A DNA stretch of 64,000 nucleotides. Source: Marinobacter lipolyticus (GTDB lineage Bacteria; Pseudomonadota; Gammaproteobacteria; Pseudomonadales; Oleiphilaceae). Location of the stretch: NCBI RefSeq assembly GCF_018424605.1, contig NZ_QTKT01000005.1, forward strand, positions 186,001 to 250,000, written 5' to 3'. The notes under the pieces were generated by a model, which did no database searches, was not told the origin of the DNA, and worked only from the letters and a program-made list of their open reading frames with translations. Of this stretch, positions 33,623-42,011 are shown piece by piece (the stretch's first letter is position 1; every line of letters starts with the position of its first letter). The translations under genes were made by a program, and so were the position numbers.

Positions 33623-34786
33623 TTAACCCTGCAGTAACTGCAGAACCTGCTGGGGCCGTGCGTTGGCCTGCGACAGCACGGAGAGACCGGCCTGCTGCAA
33701 CACCTGGGTACGGGCAAGCTCGGCGGATTCAGCAGCGAAGTCCGCATCGCGGATGCGGCTGTTGGACGCCGACAGGTTTTCAGACGTGGTGCTCAGATTC
33801 GCGATGGTCGATTCAAAACGGTTCTGAACCGCGCCGAGCTCGGCCCGGATGCCGTTGATGCTATCGATGGCGAAATCTGTGAGGATCATCGCCAGGTCTG
33901 CACCGTCCTGGGTGGAAATGTCGGTGTCATTCAACGTGACTGTGTCTGCCGCCGGATCCGGATCGATGTCTTGGTTGGTACCGCCGTCAACTGAGAAATT
34001 CACTGCGTAGTCTTCGCCGAACTGTGATGAAAATATCAGTTCGTCGTTTGTACGGTTCATATTGGCGGAAATGCCTGTGGTTGGCGTTTGGGCATTGATT
34101 TGTCCAAGCGCATCCTGCAATGAACGGGCTTCACTGACGCTTACGACGGTATCGTTGCCGTCTGCGTCAGTGAGGGTGACCGTAAAGTCAGCCGTGCGTC
34201 CGTCTGCAAAGATATCTTCAAGTGAGTCGGTTCCGTCGGTCAGGTCGAGGATATTTGTTGATTGCCCGATAACGGAGCCGAGCTGGCTGCCACGGCTATC
34301 AAAACCACTAACACTAATAGTGTCGCCGGCATTTGCGCCGACCTGGAAGGTTTGAGTAAGAAGGCTTCCGTCCAGGACATTGAGGCCGTTAAAGGAAGTC
34401 TGGCCTGCGATCCGATTAACTTCAGCGATGCGCTGCTGGACCTCAGAGTTCAAAGCTTCCCGGTCTGAGGGGCTGTTGGAGCCGTTAGCTGATTGCACTG
34501 CCAACTCACGAATGCGTTGCAGGTTAGCGGTAATCTCGTCCAGGGCGCCTTCCGCAGTCTGAGCGAGGGAAATGCCATCGTTCGCGTTGCGCTGAGCCAT
34601 GTTCAGACCCGTAATCTGCGACTGAAAGCGTTCGGATATGGCGAGCCCCGCTGCATCGTCCTTAGCGGAGTTGATGCGTAGGCCAGACGAGAGGCGCTCG
34701 AGCGCGGTATTTGCATCAGATTGGGATGCATTAAGGTTGCGCTGTGCGTTAAGCGACGCGATGTTCGTGTTGATGATCTGAGGCAT
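33623..34786 (-). CDS. fliC: Flagellin (387 residues)
   Basis: This filament subunit has conserved N-terminal D0/D1 ('[20 protein letters not shown]', '[20 protein letters not shown]') and C-terminal D1/D0 ('[20 protein letters not shown]', '[14 protein letters not shown]') regions. A variable acidic centre of about 170 residues includes '[19 protein letters not shown]'. The start at 34786 has GGGAGAAA upstream; longer frames to 34888 lack support. It is divergent from a second, shorter flagellin gene at 35171 and followed by the TPR-methyltransferase gene. A sigma-54-like promoter is seen at 34889-34904. Confidence 0.95.
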   Translation of the reverse strand: MPQIINTNIASLNAQRNLNASQSDANTALERLSSGLRINSAKDDAAGLAISERFQSQITGLNMAQRNANDGISLAQTAEGALDEITANLQRIRELAVQSANGSNSPSDREALNSEVQQRIAEVNRIAGQTSFNGLNVLDGSLLTQTFQVGANAGDTISVSGFDSRGSQLGSVIGQSTNILDLTDGTDSLEDIFADGRTADFTVTLTDADGNDTVVSVSEARSLQDALGQINAQTPTTGISANMNRTNDELIFSSQFGEDYAVNFSVDGGTNQDIDPDPAADTVTLNDTDISTQDGADLAMILTDFAIDSINGIRAELGAVQNRFESTIANLSTTSENLSASNSRIRDADFAAESAELARTQVLQQAGLSVLSQANARPQQVLQLLQG

Positions 34787-34888
34787 AGTATTTCTCCCTG
34801 CTCTGAGGTGCCGGTAACCCCGTGCCCGATCAAGATTGGGAACGCATTGCCGGCGGACATTCATGGAATTGCCGTTTGACGAGAGCAA

Positions 34889-34904
34889 AGCGAAAGCCGT
34901 GCCA
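34889..34904 (-). promoter_or_regulatory. Sigma-54-like promoter of the minus-strand flagellin gene
   Basis: Read on the minus strand the sequence is TGGCACGGCTTTCGCT, with GG and GC ten bases apart as in -24/-12 promoters. The -24 half is perfect (TGGCACG) and the -12 half is weaker (TCGCT for TTGCW). It would give a leader of about 90 bases before ATG 34786. Confidence 0.6.
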
Positions 34905-35056
34905 TGTTAGTCTTTAGGTTTTTAAAATACTGATAATTATTAATTTATTGGAATGGGGTTGTGGGTGGCGAAGATCGGTTTTTGCGGTTCGCGGAAGTGG
35001 TTTGCCGCTTTTTTGGCTCTTTTTACAATGATTAACAAAATCTCTGAAGATTTTTC

Positions 35057-35083
35057 TAAAGGATGAGAAAGGGGTGCCGTTAA
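35057..35083 (+). promoter_or_regulatory. Sigma-28 (FliA) promoter of the plus-strand flagellin gene
   Basis: TAAA-N15-GCCGTTAA matches the flagellar class III consensus TAAA-N15-GCCGATAA with one mismatch and the exact spacing. It lies about 88 bases before the flagellin start at 35171. Confidence 0.85.
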
Positions 35084-35170
35084 GTGAGGTAACAGGGCGG
35101 CGCTTCAAACCAAAAAACGGGCGCCAGACCTTTTCCATGAAATAACGACATCGGTCGAAGGAGAAGCAAT

Positions 35171-36004
35171 ATGGCTCTCGGTATCAACACAAACATCGCC
35201 TCCATCAATGCTCAGAATCAACTGAATAAGTCTCAGAGTCTTAATGCTCAGGCTTTGGAACGTTTGTCCTCTGGTCTTCGCATTAACTCTGCCAAAGATG
35301 ATGCGGCCGGCTTGCAGATCGCAACGAGCTTGGACTCTCAAATTCGAGGCCAGACTGTTGCTTCAAGAAATGCTAATGACGCAATCTCAATGATCCAGAC
35401 GGCTGAAGGCGCTCTTGATGAGGTGGTAAATAACCTCCAGCGGATGCGAGAGTTGGCTGTTCAGGCTGCCAACGGTAGTAACGGGGCCGACCAGCGCGCG
35501 GCAATTCAGGAAGAGATGGATGATCGCGCAGCGGAAATTACCCGCACACTTAATTCTGCTGAGTTTAACGGTATCAAGTTGTTGAGCGGTGCCGCGACTG
35601 ATGTGGACTTTCAAGTTGGCGCGAATACAACTGCAGACGATACTGTCACGGTAGGCTTTGCGGACTTGGCTACAGCAGGTGCAACGAGTGCTGTTCCTCA
35701 GTCGCAAGATGTGACTGACGCGACGACCTCCCAAACCGCGATCGACGATATTGATACCGCACTGGACAACGTTAACGCAAAGAGAGGGGAGTTCGGTGCG
35801 GCTCAAAACCGCATGGACAGTGTCCTGAACACGCTAGCTGCATCTGTGGAAAGTGCTGAAGCATCGAAGAGCCGAATTCTCGATGCGGATTTTGCATCGG
35901 AATCCGCCAAGCTGGCCAAGTCCAACGTACTCCAGCAGGCCGGTATCTCGGTTCTGGCCCAGGCCAACGCCCGTCCTAACCAGGTTCTGTCCCTCCTGCA
36001 GTAA
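35171..36004 (+). CDS. fliC: Flagellin (277 residues)
   Basis: This second flagellin is shorter because the central variable domain is nearly absent. D0/D1 ends are 'GINTNIASINAQNQLNKSQS' and 'ANARPNQVLSLLQ', with '[20 protein letters not shown]' in the D1 helix and only about 60 residues between the helical cores. It has a strong ribosome site (GAAGGAGAAG). flaG, fliD and fliS follow on the same strand. Having two flagellins of different size, divergently transcribed from different sigma classes, suggests a filament with more than one subunit or a switch between them. Confidence 0.95.
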   Translation: MALGINTNIASINAQNQLNKSQSLNAQALERLSSGLRINSAKDDAAGLQIATSLDSQIRGQTVASRNANDAISMIQTAEGALDEVVNNLQRMRELAVQAANGSNGADQRAAIQEEMDDRAAEITRTLNSAEFNGIKLLSGAATDVDFQVGANTTADDTVTVGFADLATAGATSAVPQSQDVTDATTSQTAIDDIDTALDNVNAKRGEFGAAQNRMDSVLNTLAASVESAEASKSRILDADFASESAKLAKSNVLQQAGISVLAQANARPNQVLSLLQ

Positions 36005-36081
36005 TCGGGGCATCGTGACGGCAGCTACCCTTTCGATCTGAAGGGGTAGCTTCACGCCGTTAGAGGATAGCGAGGTAAGCT

Positions 36082-36519
36082 ATGAATGACGTGAACCTGA
36101 ACAGCCCGGATCTGAAGCTGGTACGCTCCAGTGAGCAAGCTCCGGCTCGGGCGCCCGCGTCACCTCAGAACGAAGGCAGCAATGCCTCCGCTCAGTTTGC
36201 AGCTTCGTCAGCTGGCCGGTCAGTGTCGGTGCAGCCCTCCCAGATCCAGGAATCGTCGAAAGCCGCCAGGCTGGAAGCGAGGAATGATCAGCAGCGGGAG
36301 CAGCTGGACGATGCCGTGACCCAACTGAACGATTATGTTCAGACAGTCCAGCGGGATCTGAAGTTCGAAGTGAATAATGAGCTGGGTGAGACCATCGTGC
36401 GTGTGGTGGATCAGGACACCCAGGAAGTTATTCGGCAGATTCCGGACGACGTGGCGTTGAGGTTGGCAGAGAACTTGCAGCAGGACGAACCGCTGACGTT
36501 ATTCAACGCAAAGGTGTAA
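36082..36519 (+). CDS. flaG: FlaG family flagellar protein
   Basis: This 145-residue protein has a disordered N-terminal half rich in Ser/Ala/Gln, then the conserved FlaG part ('LNDYVQTVQRDLKFEVNNEL', 'ETIVRVVDQDTQEVIRQIP'). FlaG influences filament length in Pseudomonas, Vibrio and Campylobacter. It sits 77 bases after the flagellin and is probably co-transcribed with it. A hairpin follows at 36562. Confidence 0.93.
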   Translation: MNDVNLNSPDLKLVRSSEQAPARAPASPQNEGSNASAQFAASSAGRSVSVQPSQIQESSKAARLEARNDQQREQLDDAVTQLNDYVQTVQRDLKFEVNNELGETIVRVVDQDTQEVIRQIPDDVALRLAENLQQDEPLTLFNAKV

Positions 36520-36561
36520 TACCTTGCCGCTTGCGGTTTAGTTGAGTAATGGCTTTACAGC

Positions 36562-36593
36562 ACCGCCGCACCCGCAAGGGTCCGGCGGCTTTA
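36562..36593 (+). terminator. Possible terminator after flaG
   Basis: An outer stem CCGCCG/CGGCGG encloses an inner ACCC-GCAA-GGGT hairpin, followed by a short CTTTAT run. The U-tract is poor, so termination efficiency is doubtful. Confidence 0.45.
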
Positions 36594-36648
36594 TGCGTTT
36601 AACAGGTTTGGATTTTACACTCTGTAACAAAAGGCCGATGGATAAAGG

Positions 36649-36675
36649 CAAAGTTTTGCCGCTTTTGGCCGTTAT
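36649..36675 (+). promoter_or_regulatory. Sigma-28 (FliA) promoter of fliD-fliS
   Basis: CAAAGTTT-N11-GCCGTTAT fits the flagellar sigma-28 pattern (TAAAGTTT-N11-GCCGATAA) with three mismatches and correct spacing, 42 bases before the fliD start. Confidence 0.7.
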
Positions 36676-36716
36676 ACAGAGTAACCGAGTCACACAGCCT
36701 TTCAGGAGGCGGAATC

Positions 36717-38087
36717 ATGGCATCTATTACATCGTTGGGAGCGGGCTCCGGCATTTTCAGCAATGACCTGGTAGATCAGCTGGTCAACGCAGAAAGAGCG
36801 CCAGCAAAGCAGCGGCTGGATCTGGAGCAGTCTCAGGCTCAGGCCAAGATTTCCGCGTACGGGTCGCTTCGCAGTGCCGTTGAGGCGTTGCGGGCTCCTA
36901 TGGAGAAGTTGAGCAGTGCCGAGGGACTTCAGGCGTTTACCTCAACGTCCTCGAATGAAGGGGTTGCAGGAGTATCGGTGGATCCCACCAAGGCCAGCCG
37001 TGGCTCCTACAGTCTCGAAGTAACCCAACTTGCCCAGGCTCAGTCATTGGCGTCTGACGTTTTTGCGGACCGGGATGCAACCGCAGTAGGGACAGGGACG
37101 CTGACCTTGAATGTTGGTGGCGTCGCAACTGACATTACAGTCGACGAGACCAACAACACCCTCGAGGGGCTGGCAGCTTCTATCAATGAGGCGAATGCTG
37201 GCGTGTCTGCGGGTATTGTTGATACGGGGTCGGGCTTTCGCCTGGTTTTGTCTTCGGAAGAGACCGGCGCTGAGAACGCAATTCAAATGTCCGTTGCTGG
37301 TGCAGATGCTGATCTGACGCAGTTTGTTGCGAACATGGAAGAAACCGTCGCCGCCAAAGACGCGGTGATGGAAATAAACGGCATTGAGATCACTCGGTCC
37401 GGCAACACCGTTGAGGGTGTTATCGACGGCGTGACCTTTGACGTCAAGTCTGTGGGTACATCCACCGTCAAGGTGGAGCAGGACTCGGAAGCCGTGGCCG
37501 GCCGGGTGCAGGAGTTTGTTGACAAGTTCAACGGCCTGCAGGACGTGATCAAAAAGTTCTCAGGCTTCAATTCGGTTTCCGGTGAGGGCGGTATTCTCAG
37601 TGGAGATTCGACAGTTCGCGGTATCCAGAGTGAGCTCCGCCGAATGTTGACTACCATCCCCGAGGGGCTGGAAAGTTCACCGGTGCGAATGTTGGCAGAC
37701 GTTGGGATCAAAACCGATCCCAGCACGGGCAAGCTGGAGTTTGATCAGGCGAAGTTTACGGAACAGCTTGAGGCGAATCCGGAAGCCATGACGGCGTTGT
37801 TCGCGGAAAAGGACGGTGTTGAGGGCATTGCTGAGCGCACCGTCAATACCGTGACCGACTTTTTGGCCAGTGACGGGGCTTTGGCAACTCGCACCGAAGG
37901 GTTAAACGCTGCGTTGCAGGATATCCAGGACAAGCGTGATCGCCTGGATTTGCGTATTGCATCCTACGAGGAGCGCCTGATCAAGCAGTTTTCCGCAGCG
38001 GACTCGCTTATTTCACAGATCCAGAGTAGCGGGAACTACGTTGCCCAGCAGTTGGCAGCTCTGGCTCCGCAAAACAACCAGAAATAG
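36717..38087 (+). CDS. fliD: Flagellar filament cap protein FliD
   Basis: FliD (HAP2) forms the cap that folds flagellin at the filament tip. The 456 residues show the FliD_N region ('ITSLGAGSGIFSNDLVDQLV'), a variable middle, and a FliD_C part with 'GILSGDSTVRGIQSELRRML', ending in a coiled coil ('DIQDKRDRLDLRIASYEERL'). The ATG at 36717 follows the strong ribosome site CAGGAGG. fliS follows after 29 bases. Confidence 0.95.
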   Translation: MASITSLGAGSGIFSNDLVDQLVNAERAPAKQRLDLEQSQAQAKISAYGSLRSAVEALRAPMEKLSSAEGLQAFTSTSSNEGVAGVSVDPTKASRGSYSLEVTQLAQAQSLASDVFADRDATAVGTGTLTLNVGGVATDITVDETNNTLEGLAASINEANAGVSAGIVDTGSGFRLVLSSEETGAENAIQMSVAGADADLTQFVANMEETVAAKDAVMEINGIEITRSGNTVEGVIDGVTFDVKSVGTSTVKVEQDSEAVAGRVQEFVDKFNGLQDVIKKFSGFNSVSGEGGILSGDSTVRGIQSELRRMLTTIPEGLESSPVRMLADVGIKTDPSTGKLEFDQAKFTEQLEANPEAMTALFAEKDGVEGIAERTVNTVTDFLASDGALATRTEGLNAALQDIQDKRDRLDLRIASYEERLIKQFSAADSLISQIQSSGNYVAQQLAALAPQNNQK

Positions 38088-38116
38088 TTTTAGCTGAAAT
38101 CCCAAGAGGTCACGTT

Positions 38117-38515
38117 ATGAACGGTCTTCAGCAATACCAGCGTATCAACACCCAGACCAGCATCACCGATGCTGATCCCCATAAGCTGATTCAGCTCCTG
38201 TACAACGGCGCGCTGGAGCGGATCAACATGGCGAAGGCCCGCATGCAGGCGAAAGATTACGAAGGCAAAGGCCGGTTGATCTCCAAGGCTATTGAGATTG
38301 TCGGCGGTCTGCGGGAGTTCCTGGATCTGGAGAAGGGCGGCGATTTGGCCCAGCGTCTTGCATCGCTTTACGAGTATATGGAGCGCACCCTCCTCGAAGC
38401 CAGCATGAGAAACGACATCACCAAACTGGACGAAGTGGCCAACCTCCTTCGCTCCATCAAAGACGGCTGGGACGGCATCCGCGAAGAGGTGGTGAACCAG
38501 CAGCAGGCGGTCTGA
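38117..38515 (+). CDS. fliS: Flagellin export chaperone FliS
   Basis: FliS is a small helical chaperone that binds the flagellin C-terminus before export. The 132 residues include the family start 'LQQYQRINTQTSITDADPHK', 'LIQLLYNGALERI' and 'ISKAIEIVGGLREFLD'. It is the last gene of the flagellar block. A strong terminator lies 15 bases after the stop. Confidence 0.95.
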   Translation: MNGLQQYQRINTQTSITDADPHKLIQLLYNGALERINMAKARMQAKDYEGKGRLISKAIEIVGGLREFLDLEKGGDLAQRLASLYEYMERTLLEASMRNDITKLDEVANLLRSIKDGWDGIREEVVNQQQAV

Positions 38516-38530
38516 ACCGGATGTGCAGTG

Positions 38531-38560
38531 AAAATGGCCCGTAAAACGGGCCATTTTTTT
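38531..38560 (+). terminator. Rho-independent terminator after fliS
   Basis: A 12-bp perfect stem (AAAATGGCCCGT/ACGGGCCATTTT) with an AAA loop is followed by T residues. Confidence 0.95.
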
Positions 38561-38611
38561 GCCCGCTTAACTATACTTGCTTTACACGTTCCAGCTGAGC
38601 GATGGCCGTCT

Positions 38612-39391
38612 ATGTACCGATTTCTGCTCCGTTGTTGTGCCGGCTTCCTGGCTGCGTTGCTGGCGACTGGCGTTGCCGTGGCTCGTGCCGAGCCGGAGGC
38701 GGTGATGTTTTCACTGCCCGACGTCTGGCCCTGGGCATATGAGTCGGCCGAAGGCCAGCAGCAGGGCAGTCTGGTGGAATTGGCTCGCCGCCTATCGGAC
38801 ATTTCCGGAATCCCGATCCGTACCAAATTGCGCCCGTTGCGGCGAGTGATCATGGAAATTTCCAACAGTGAGGTGGGATTTACCTTTCTGTTTCGCAGCC
38901 CCGAGCTGGATGAGAAGGCAGTGCCGGTCGGGAAGGTTATTGACGTTAATCTGTTGTTGTTGGCGATGGCAGATACCGATTACCCGCTGAATCTGAATAA
39001 GCTGGGTCGAACTCGGGTCGCCTTTATTCGCGGCACGTATCTGGGCGAGGCCTTCGAGTATGATCAGGATGTGGTCAAAGTGCCGGTGTCCAGCGTGTCC
39101 CAGGCGATCGATCTGCTGAAGATGCAGCGCATCTCGGCAGTCCTCGCCAGCGATCACAACATTTTGCGCAGTATCCAGCAGCGGGGACTGACCTTCCGTG
39201 ACTTCCGTTACCGGCAGCATGTGACGGGACAGCCGGCGATGATGTACCGCTCCGTCAGTGGCAGCAATCCCGCCCACGGTGAGAAATTCGCCCAGGCACT
39301 GCAGGCGATGGAGCGCAGTGGTGAGCTTAACCGTCTGTTTTTTGGTCAGGCGGGACCGGTGTCAGCGGGTAAGCTGCTCTCTGCGAATTAA
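38612..39391 (+). CDS. Periplasmic substrate-binding-like protein (SBP_bac_3 type)
   Basis: This 259-residue protein has a signal peptide (MYRFLLRCCAGFLAALLATG ... ARA/E) and a type 2 periplasmic binding fold ('VMFSLPDVWPWAYES', 'LVELARRLSDISGIPIRTKL', 'AIDLLKMQRISAVLASDHNI'). No permease or ATPase gene is nearby, so it may be a solitary solute-binding or sensor protein rather than part of a transporter. The start at 38612 begins the signal peptide; an upstream in-frame ATG falls in the fliS terminator and is rejected. Confidence 0.8.
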   Translation: MYRFLLRCCAGFLAALLATGVAVARAEPEAVMFSLPDVWPWAYESAEGQQQGSLVELARRLSDISGIPIRTKLRPLRRVIMEISNSEVGFTFLFRSPELDEKAVPVGKVIDVNLLLLAMADTDYPLNLNKLGRTRVAFIRGTYLGEAFEYDQDVVKVPVSSVSQAIDLLKMQRISAVLASDHNILRSIQQRGLTFRDFRYRQHVTGQPAMMYRSVSGSNPAHGEKFAQALQAMERSGELNRLFFGQAGPVSAGKLLSAN

Positions 39392-39495
39392 CCCGTCCCT
39401 TTCAGTGACTTCAGTTCAATAGCCATTCCCCCCACGCTCCCGTACAATATGCGCCTTATTTTACTGACCCCGATTTCAGGATTTGGAGCAAGGGT

Positions 39496-40707
39496 ATGTC
39501 TGATATCAAGAAGGTGGTGCTGGCTTATTCCGGTGGCCTGGATACGTCTGTCATCGTTCGCTGGCTGCAGGACACCTACAACTGTGAGGTGGTGACCTTT
39601 ACCGCCGACATCGGCCAGGGCGAGGAAGTGGAGCCTGCGCGTGCCAAGGCGGAAGCCCTGGGTGTGAAGGAGATCTACATCGAGGATCTGCGCGAGGAAT
39701 TCGTGCGTGATTACGTGTTCCCGATGTTCCGCGCCAACACCATCTACGAGGGCGAGTACCTGCTTGGTACCTCCATTGCTCGCCCGCTGATTGCCAAGCG
39801 CCTGATCGACATTGCCAATGAAACCGGTGCCGACGCGATTTCCCACGGTGCCACCGGCAAGGGCAACGACCAGGTGCGTTTCGAGCTGGGCGCCTATGCG
39901 CTGAAGCCGGGTGTGAAAGTGATTGCGCCCTGGCGTGAGTGGGATCTGAATTCCCGCGAGAAGCTGCTGGCCTACTGCGACGAGCGAAACATTCCGGTGG
40001 AGAAGAAAAAGGGCAAGTCCCCTTACTCCATGGACGCCAACCTGCTGCATATCTCCTACGAAGGCATCAACCTTGAAGATCCGTGGGCAGAAGCCGAGGA
40101 AGACATGTGGCGCTGGAGTGTGTCTCCGGAAGCCGCGCCGGATCAGCCCACCTATGTTGAGCTGACCTACAAAAAGGGCGACATTGTTGCCATCGACGGT
40201 CAGGACATGAAGCCCCATGTGGTGCTGGAAACCCTGAACAAGCTGGCGGGTGAGAACGGCATTGGTCGTCTCGACATTGTCGAGAACCGGTACGTGGGCA
40301 TGAAGTCCCGCGGCTGCTACGAAACCCCGGGCGGTACCATCATGCTGCGGGCGCACCGTGCCATCGAGTCCATTACGCTGGACCGTGAAGTGGCGCACCT
40401 GAAAGACAGCATCATGCCGCGGTATGCCGAAGTGATCTACAACGGTTACTGGTGGTCACCGGAGCGTGAAGCGCTGCAGGCGCTGATCGACCAGACACAG
40501 CATTACGTCAACGGTACCGTGCGTCTGAAGCTCTACAAGGGCAACGTGGACGTGGTTGGCCGCAAGTCCGACGACTCGCTGTTTGACGAGAAGATCGCCA
40601 CCTTTGAGGAAGATCAGGGTGCCTACGATCAGAAAGACGCGGAAGGCTTCATCAAGCTGAACGCTCTGCGGCTGCGTATTGCCGCTGGCAAGGGCCGCAA
40701 GCTTTAA
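39496..40707 (+). CDS. argG: Argininosuccinate synthase
   Basis: ArgG condenses citrulline and aspartate with ATP in arginine synthesis. The 403-residue type I enzyme has the PP-loop '[18 protein letters not shown]', '[15 protein letters not shown]' and '[17 protein letters not shown]'. Start ATG 39496 follows 'GGAGCAAGG'. It is monocistronic in this window and overlaps the end of the convergent AraC-type gene by four bases; its terminator lies inside that gene. Confidence 0.98.
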   Translation: MSDIKKVVLAYSGGLDTSVIVRWLQDTYNCEVVTFTADIGQGEEVEPARAKAEALGVKEIYIEDLREEFVRDYVFPMFRANTIYEGEYLLGTSIARPLIAKRLIDIANETGADAISHGATGKGNDQVRFELGAYALKPGVKVIAPWREWDLNSREKLLAYCDERNIPVEKKKGKSPYSMDANLLHISYEGINLEDPWAEAEEDMWRWSVSPEAAPDQPTYVELTYKKGDIVAIDGQDMKPHVVLETLNKLAGENGIGRLDIVENRYVGMKSRGCYETPGGTIMLRAHRAIESITLDREVAHLKDSIMPRYAEVIYNGYWWSPEREALQALIDQTQHYVNGTVRLKLYKGNVDVVGRKSDDSLFDEKIATFEEDQGAYDQKDAEGFIKLNALRLRIAAGKGRKL

Positions 40708-41729
40708 CTGGCCGCTTTAGACGCCCGGAACTCTCCGGGCGTCTTTCCCGCTACCGCTTTGAATTTACGGTGAAACGACGTGGTTTCACTGTACCCCAGC
40801 CGCAAGGCAATCTCCGGAATTCCCAGTTTACTATTCTGCAGATAGTCCTCCGCCATCTGCTGTCGCACCTCATCCAGTAATTGCTGATACGCCGCGCCTT
40901 CCTGGCTCAGCTTGCGTTGCAGTGTGCGGCTGGTCATGCCCAGTTGCTCCGCCACCAAGTCCTGCCGGGTAATGCCATGCATCAGCTGCTGTTGAATGGC
41001 GTATTTCACTCGCGAGGTGAGGTCGGTGTCGCTTTCCAGCGCGGCGAGCTGGCTCAGGGCGTGGGCTTCCAGGGTTTTGCGAAGCAGCGGGTCGGGCTGG
41101 CGCAGGGGCAGGGTGAGCAGATCCCGGTGCAGTCGCACCGAATCCCGCTGCGCGCCGAACCTGACCGGGCAGTGCCACCGATGTTTGTAAGCGGCTTCGT
41201 AATCGGTTCCGGGCGAAGGTCGCTGCAGTTCCACCTCTGCCGGACCGGCCTCTGGCTGGTCACCCAGCCAACGGGCGTAGTTGATCCAGGAGGCGAACAC
41301 GTTGTCCACCATCTGCGGCCGGATCAGCGGGTCATCGTAATTGCAGGTCCACACCAGGCGCAGGTAGTCGCCCTCCTGCAGGATGCGGGTGGTGCCCATG
41401 TCGCCGACCAGTTTTTCGAACGGCGTAATGCGCATCACGGCTTCGCCGAGCGTGGCGCAGCTCATGGTGATGTAGCCCAAAACGCTGTAAGAGCCCGGTT
41501 GCACGAAATCGCCGGTTTCCAGGCCGAGGATCGGGTTGCCGGTTTGCTCGCACAGGCGGTGGATGAAGGCCTGGAAGTGTTCGCCGTTGATGCGCCCCTC
41601 GTCACTGGTGAGGATTGCCGGGTCCAGCCCGCAGTCAGCGAGCAGAGTGTGGGTGTCAATACCGTTGGCGTTGGCGGCGCGCACGTACTGGCGCAGGGCC
41701 GCCACGGAGGCGGTTCCGAGGGTTTTCAT
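40704..41729 (-). CDS. AraC-family transcriptional regulator
   Basis: This 341-residue regulator has an N-terminal arabinose-binding-like domain (about residues 15-195) and a C-terminal pair of helix-turn-helix motifs ('[20 protein letters not shown]', '[20 protein letters not shown]') ending '[14 protein letters not shown]'. This layout (Arabinose_bd plus HTH_18) is common for regulators of lipid or alkane metabolism and of virulence (OruR/ArgR-like). I choose ATG 41729. The upstream GTG 41762 lies about where transcription should begin, given a TATACT box at 41766-41771. Target genes cannot be read from the context. Confidence 0.85.
   Translation of the reverse strand: MKTLGTASVAALRQYVRAANANGIDTHTLLADCGLDPAILTSDEGRINGEHFQAFIHRLCEQTGNPILGLETGDFVQPGSYSVLGYITMSCATLGEAVMRITPFEKLVGDMGTTRILQEGDYLRLVWTCNYDDPLIRPQMVDNVFASWINYARWLGDQPEAGPAEVELQRPSPGTDYEAAYKHRWHCPVRFGAQRDSVRLHRDLLTLPLRQPDPLLRKTLEAHALSQLAALESDTDLTSRVKYAIQQQLMHGITRQDLVAEQLGMTSRTLQRKLSQEGAAYQQLLDEVRQQMAEDYLQNSKLGIPEIALRLGYSETTSFHRKFKAVAGKTPGEFRASKAAS
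40719..40746 (+). terminator. argG terminator embedded in the convergent AraC gene
   Basis: A 10-bp perfect stem (AGACGCCCGG/CCGGGCGTCT, six-base loop) plus TTT lies 12 bases after the argG stop. It lies entirely within the last codons of the convergent regulator gene, encoding its 'KTPGEFRA' tail. Confidence 0.85.
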
Positions 41730-41790
41730 GGTGACAGCGCATGTTGTTGTAGTGTTTGTCACGAGAGTATAGCGGAAGCAGGCAATAAAA

Positions 41791-41814
41791 AAGCCAGCTC
41801 ATGTGAGCTGGCTT
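41791..41814 (-). terminator. Minus-strand terminator downstream of the response-regulator gene
   Basis: A perfect 11-bp inverted repeat (AAGCCAGCTCA/TGAGCTGGCTT), read on the minus strand, is followed by TTTTTT. It ends transcripts coming from 42012 or from a separate small RNA, just upstream of the AraC-type gene. Confidence 0.9.
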
Positions 41815-42011
41815 GAAATCAAAACTTAAGGAAAGAACGAAAGTGCCTGAAAAATTCGTTAATCCGGTGGATCGTTACCCAAACGGCGGCGGAGGTACTA
41901 CACGGCTCCTCCGCCATTGGGCGGATACTGCTTAAATCCACAATTGCAGAATAGGGCTTTCGCGCCGGCAAGTCTGTTTGTGAAGTGTGTCCCAGTGTTA
42001 CTGTTTGTTTT
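41815..42011 (-). other. Structured 3' UTR or small RNA candidate
   Basis: Non-coding on both strands. It contains an 8-bp GC-rich hairpin (GGCGGAGG/CCTCCGCC, 41888-41915) and, on the minus strand, a possible TATTCT -10 box near 41950. It ends at the strong terminator at 41791-41814. It could be a long 3' UTR of the response regulator or an independent RNA of about 150-170 bases. Confidence 0.4.

Noticed and set aside
33601..33747. N-terminal extension of the TPR-methyltransferase to 33747
   Set aside because: The extension would be read from the 3' end of the flagellin gene in another frame and is Cys/Pro/Arg-rich; a good ribosome site precedes ATG 33600.
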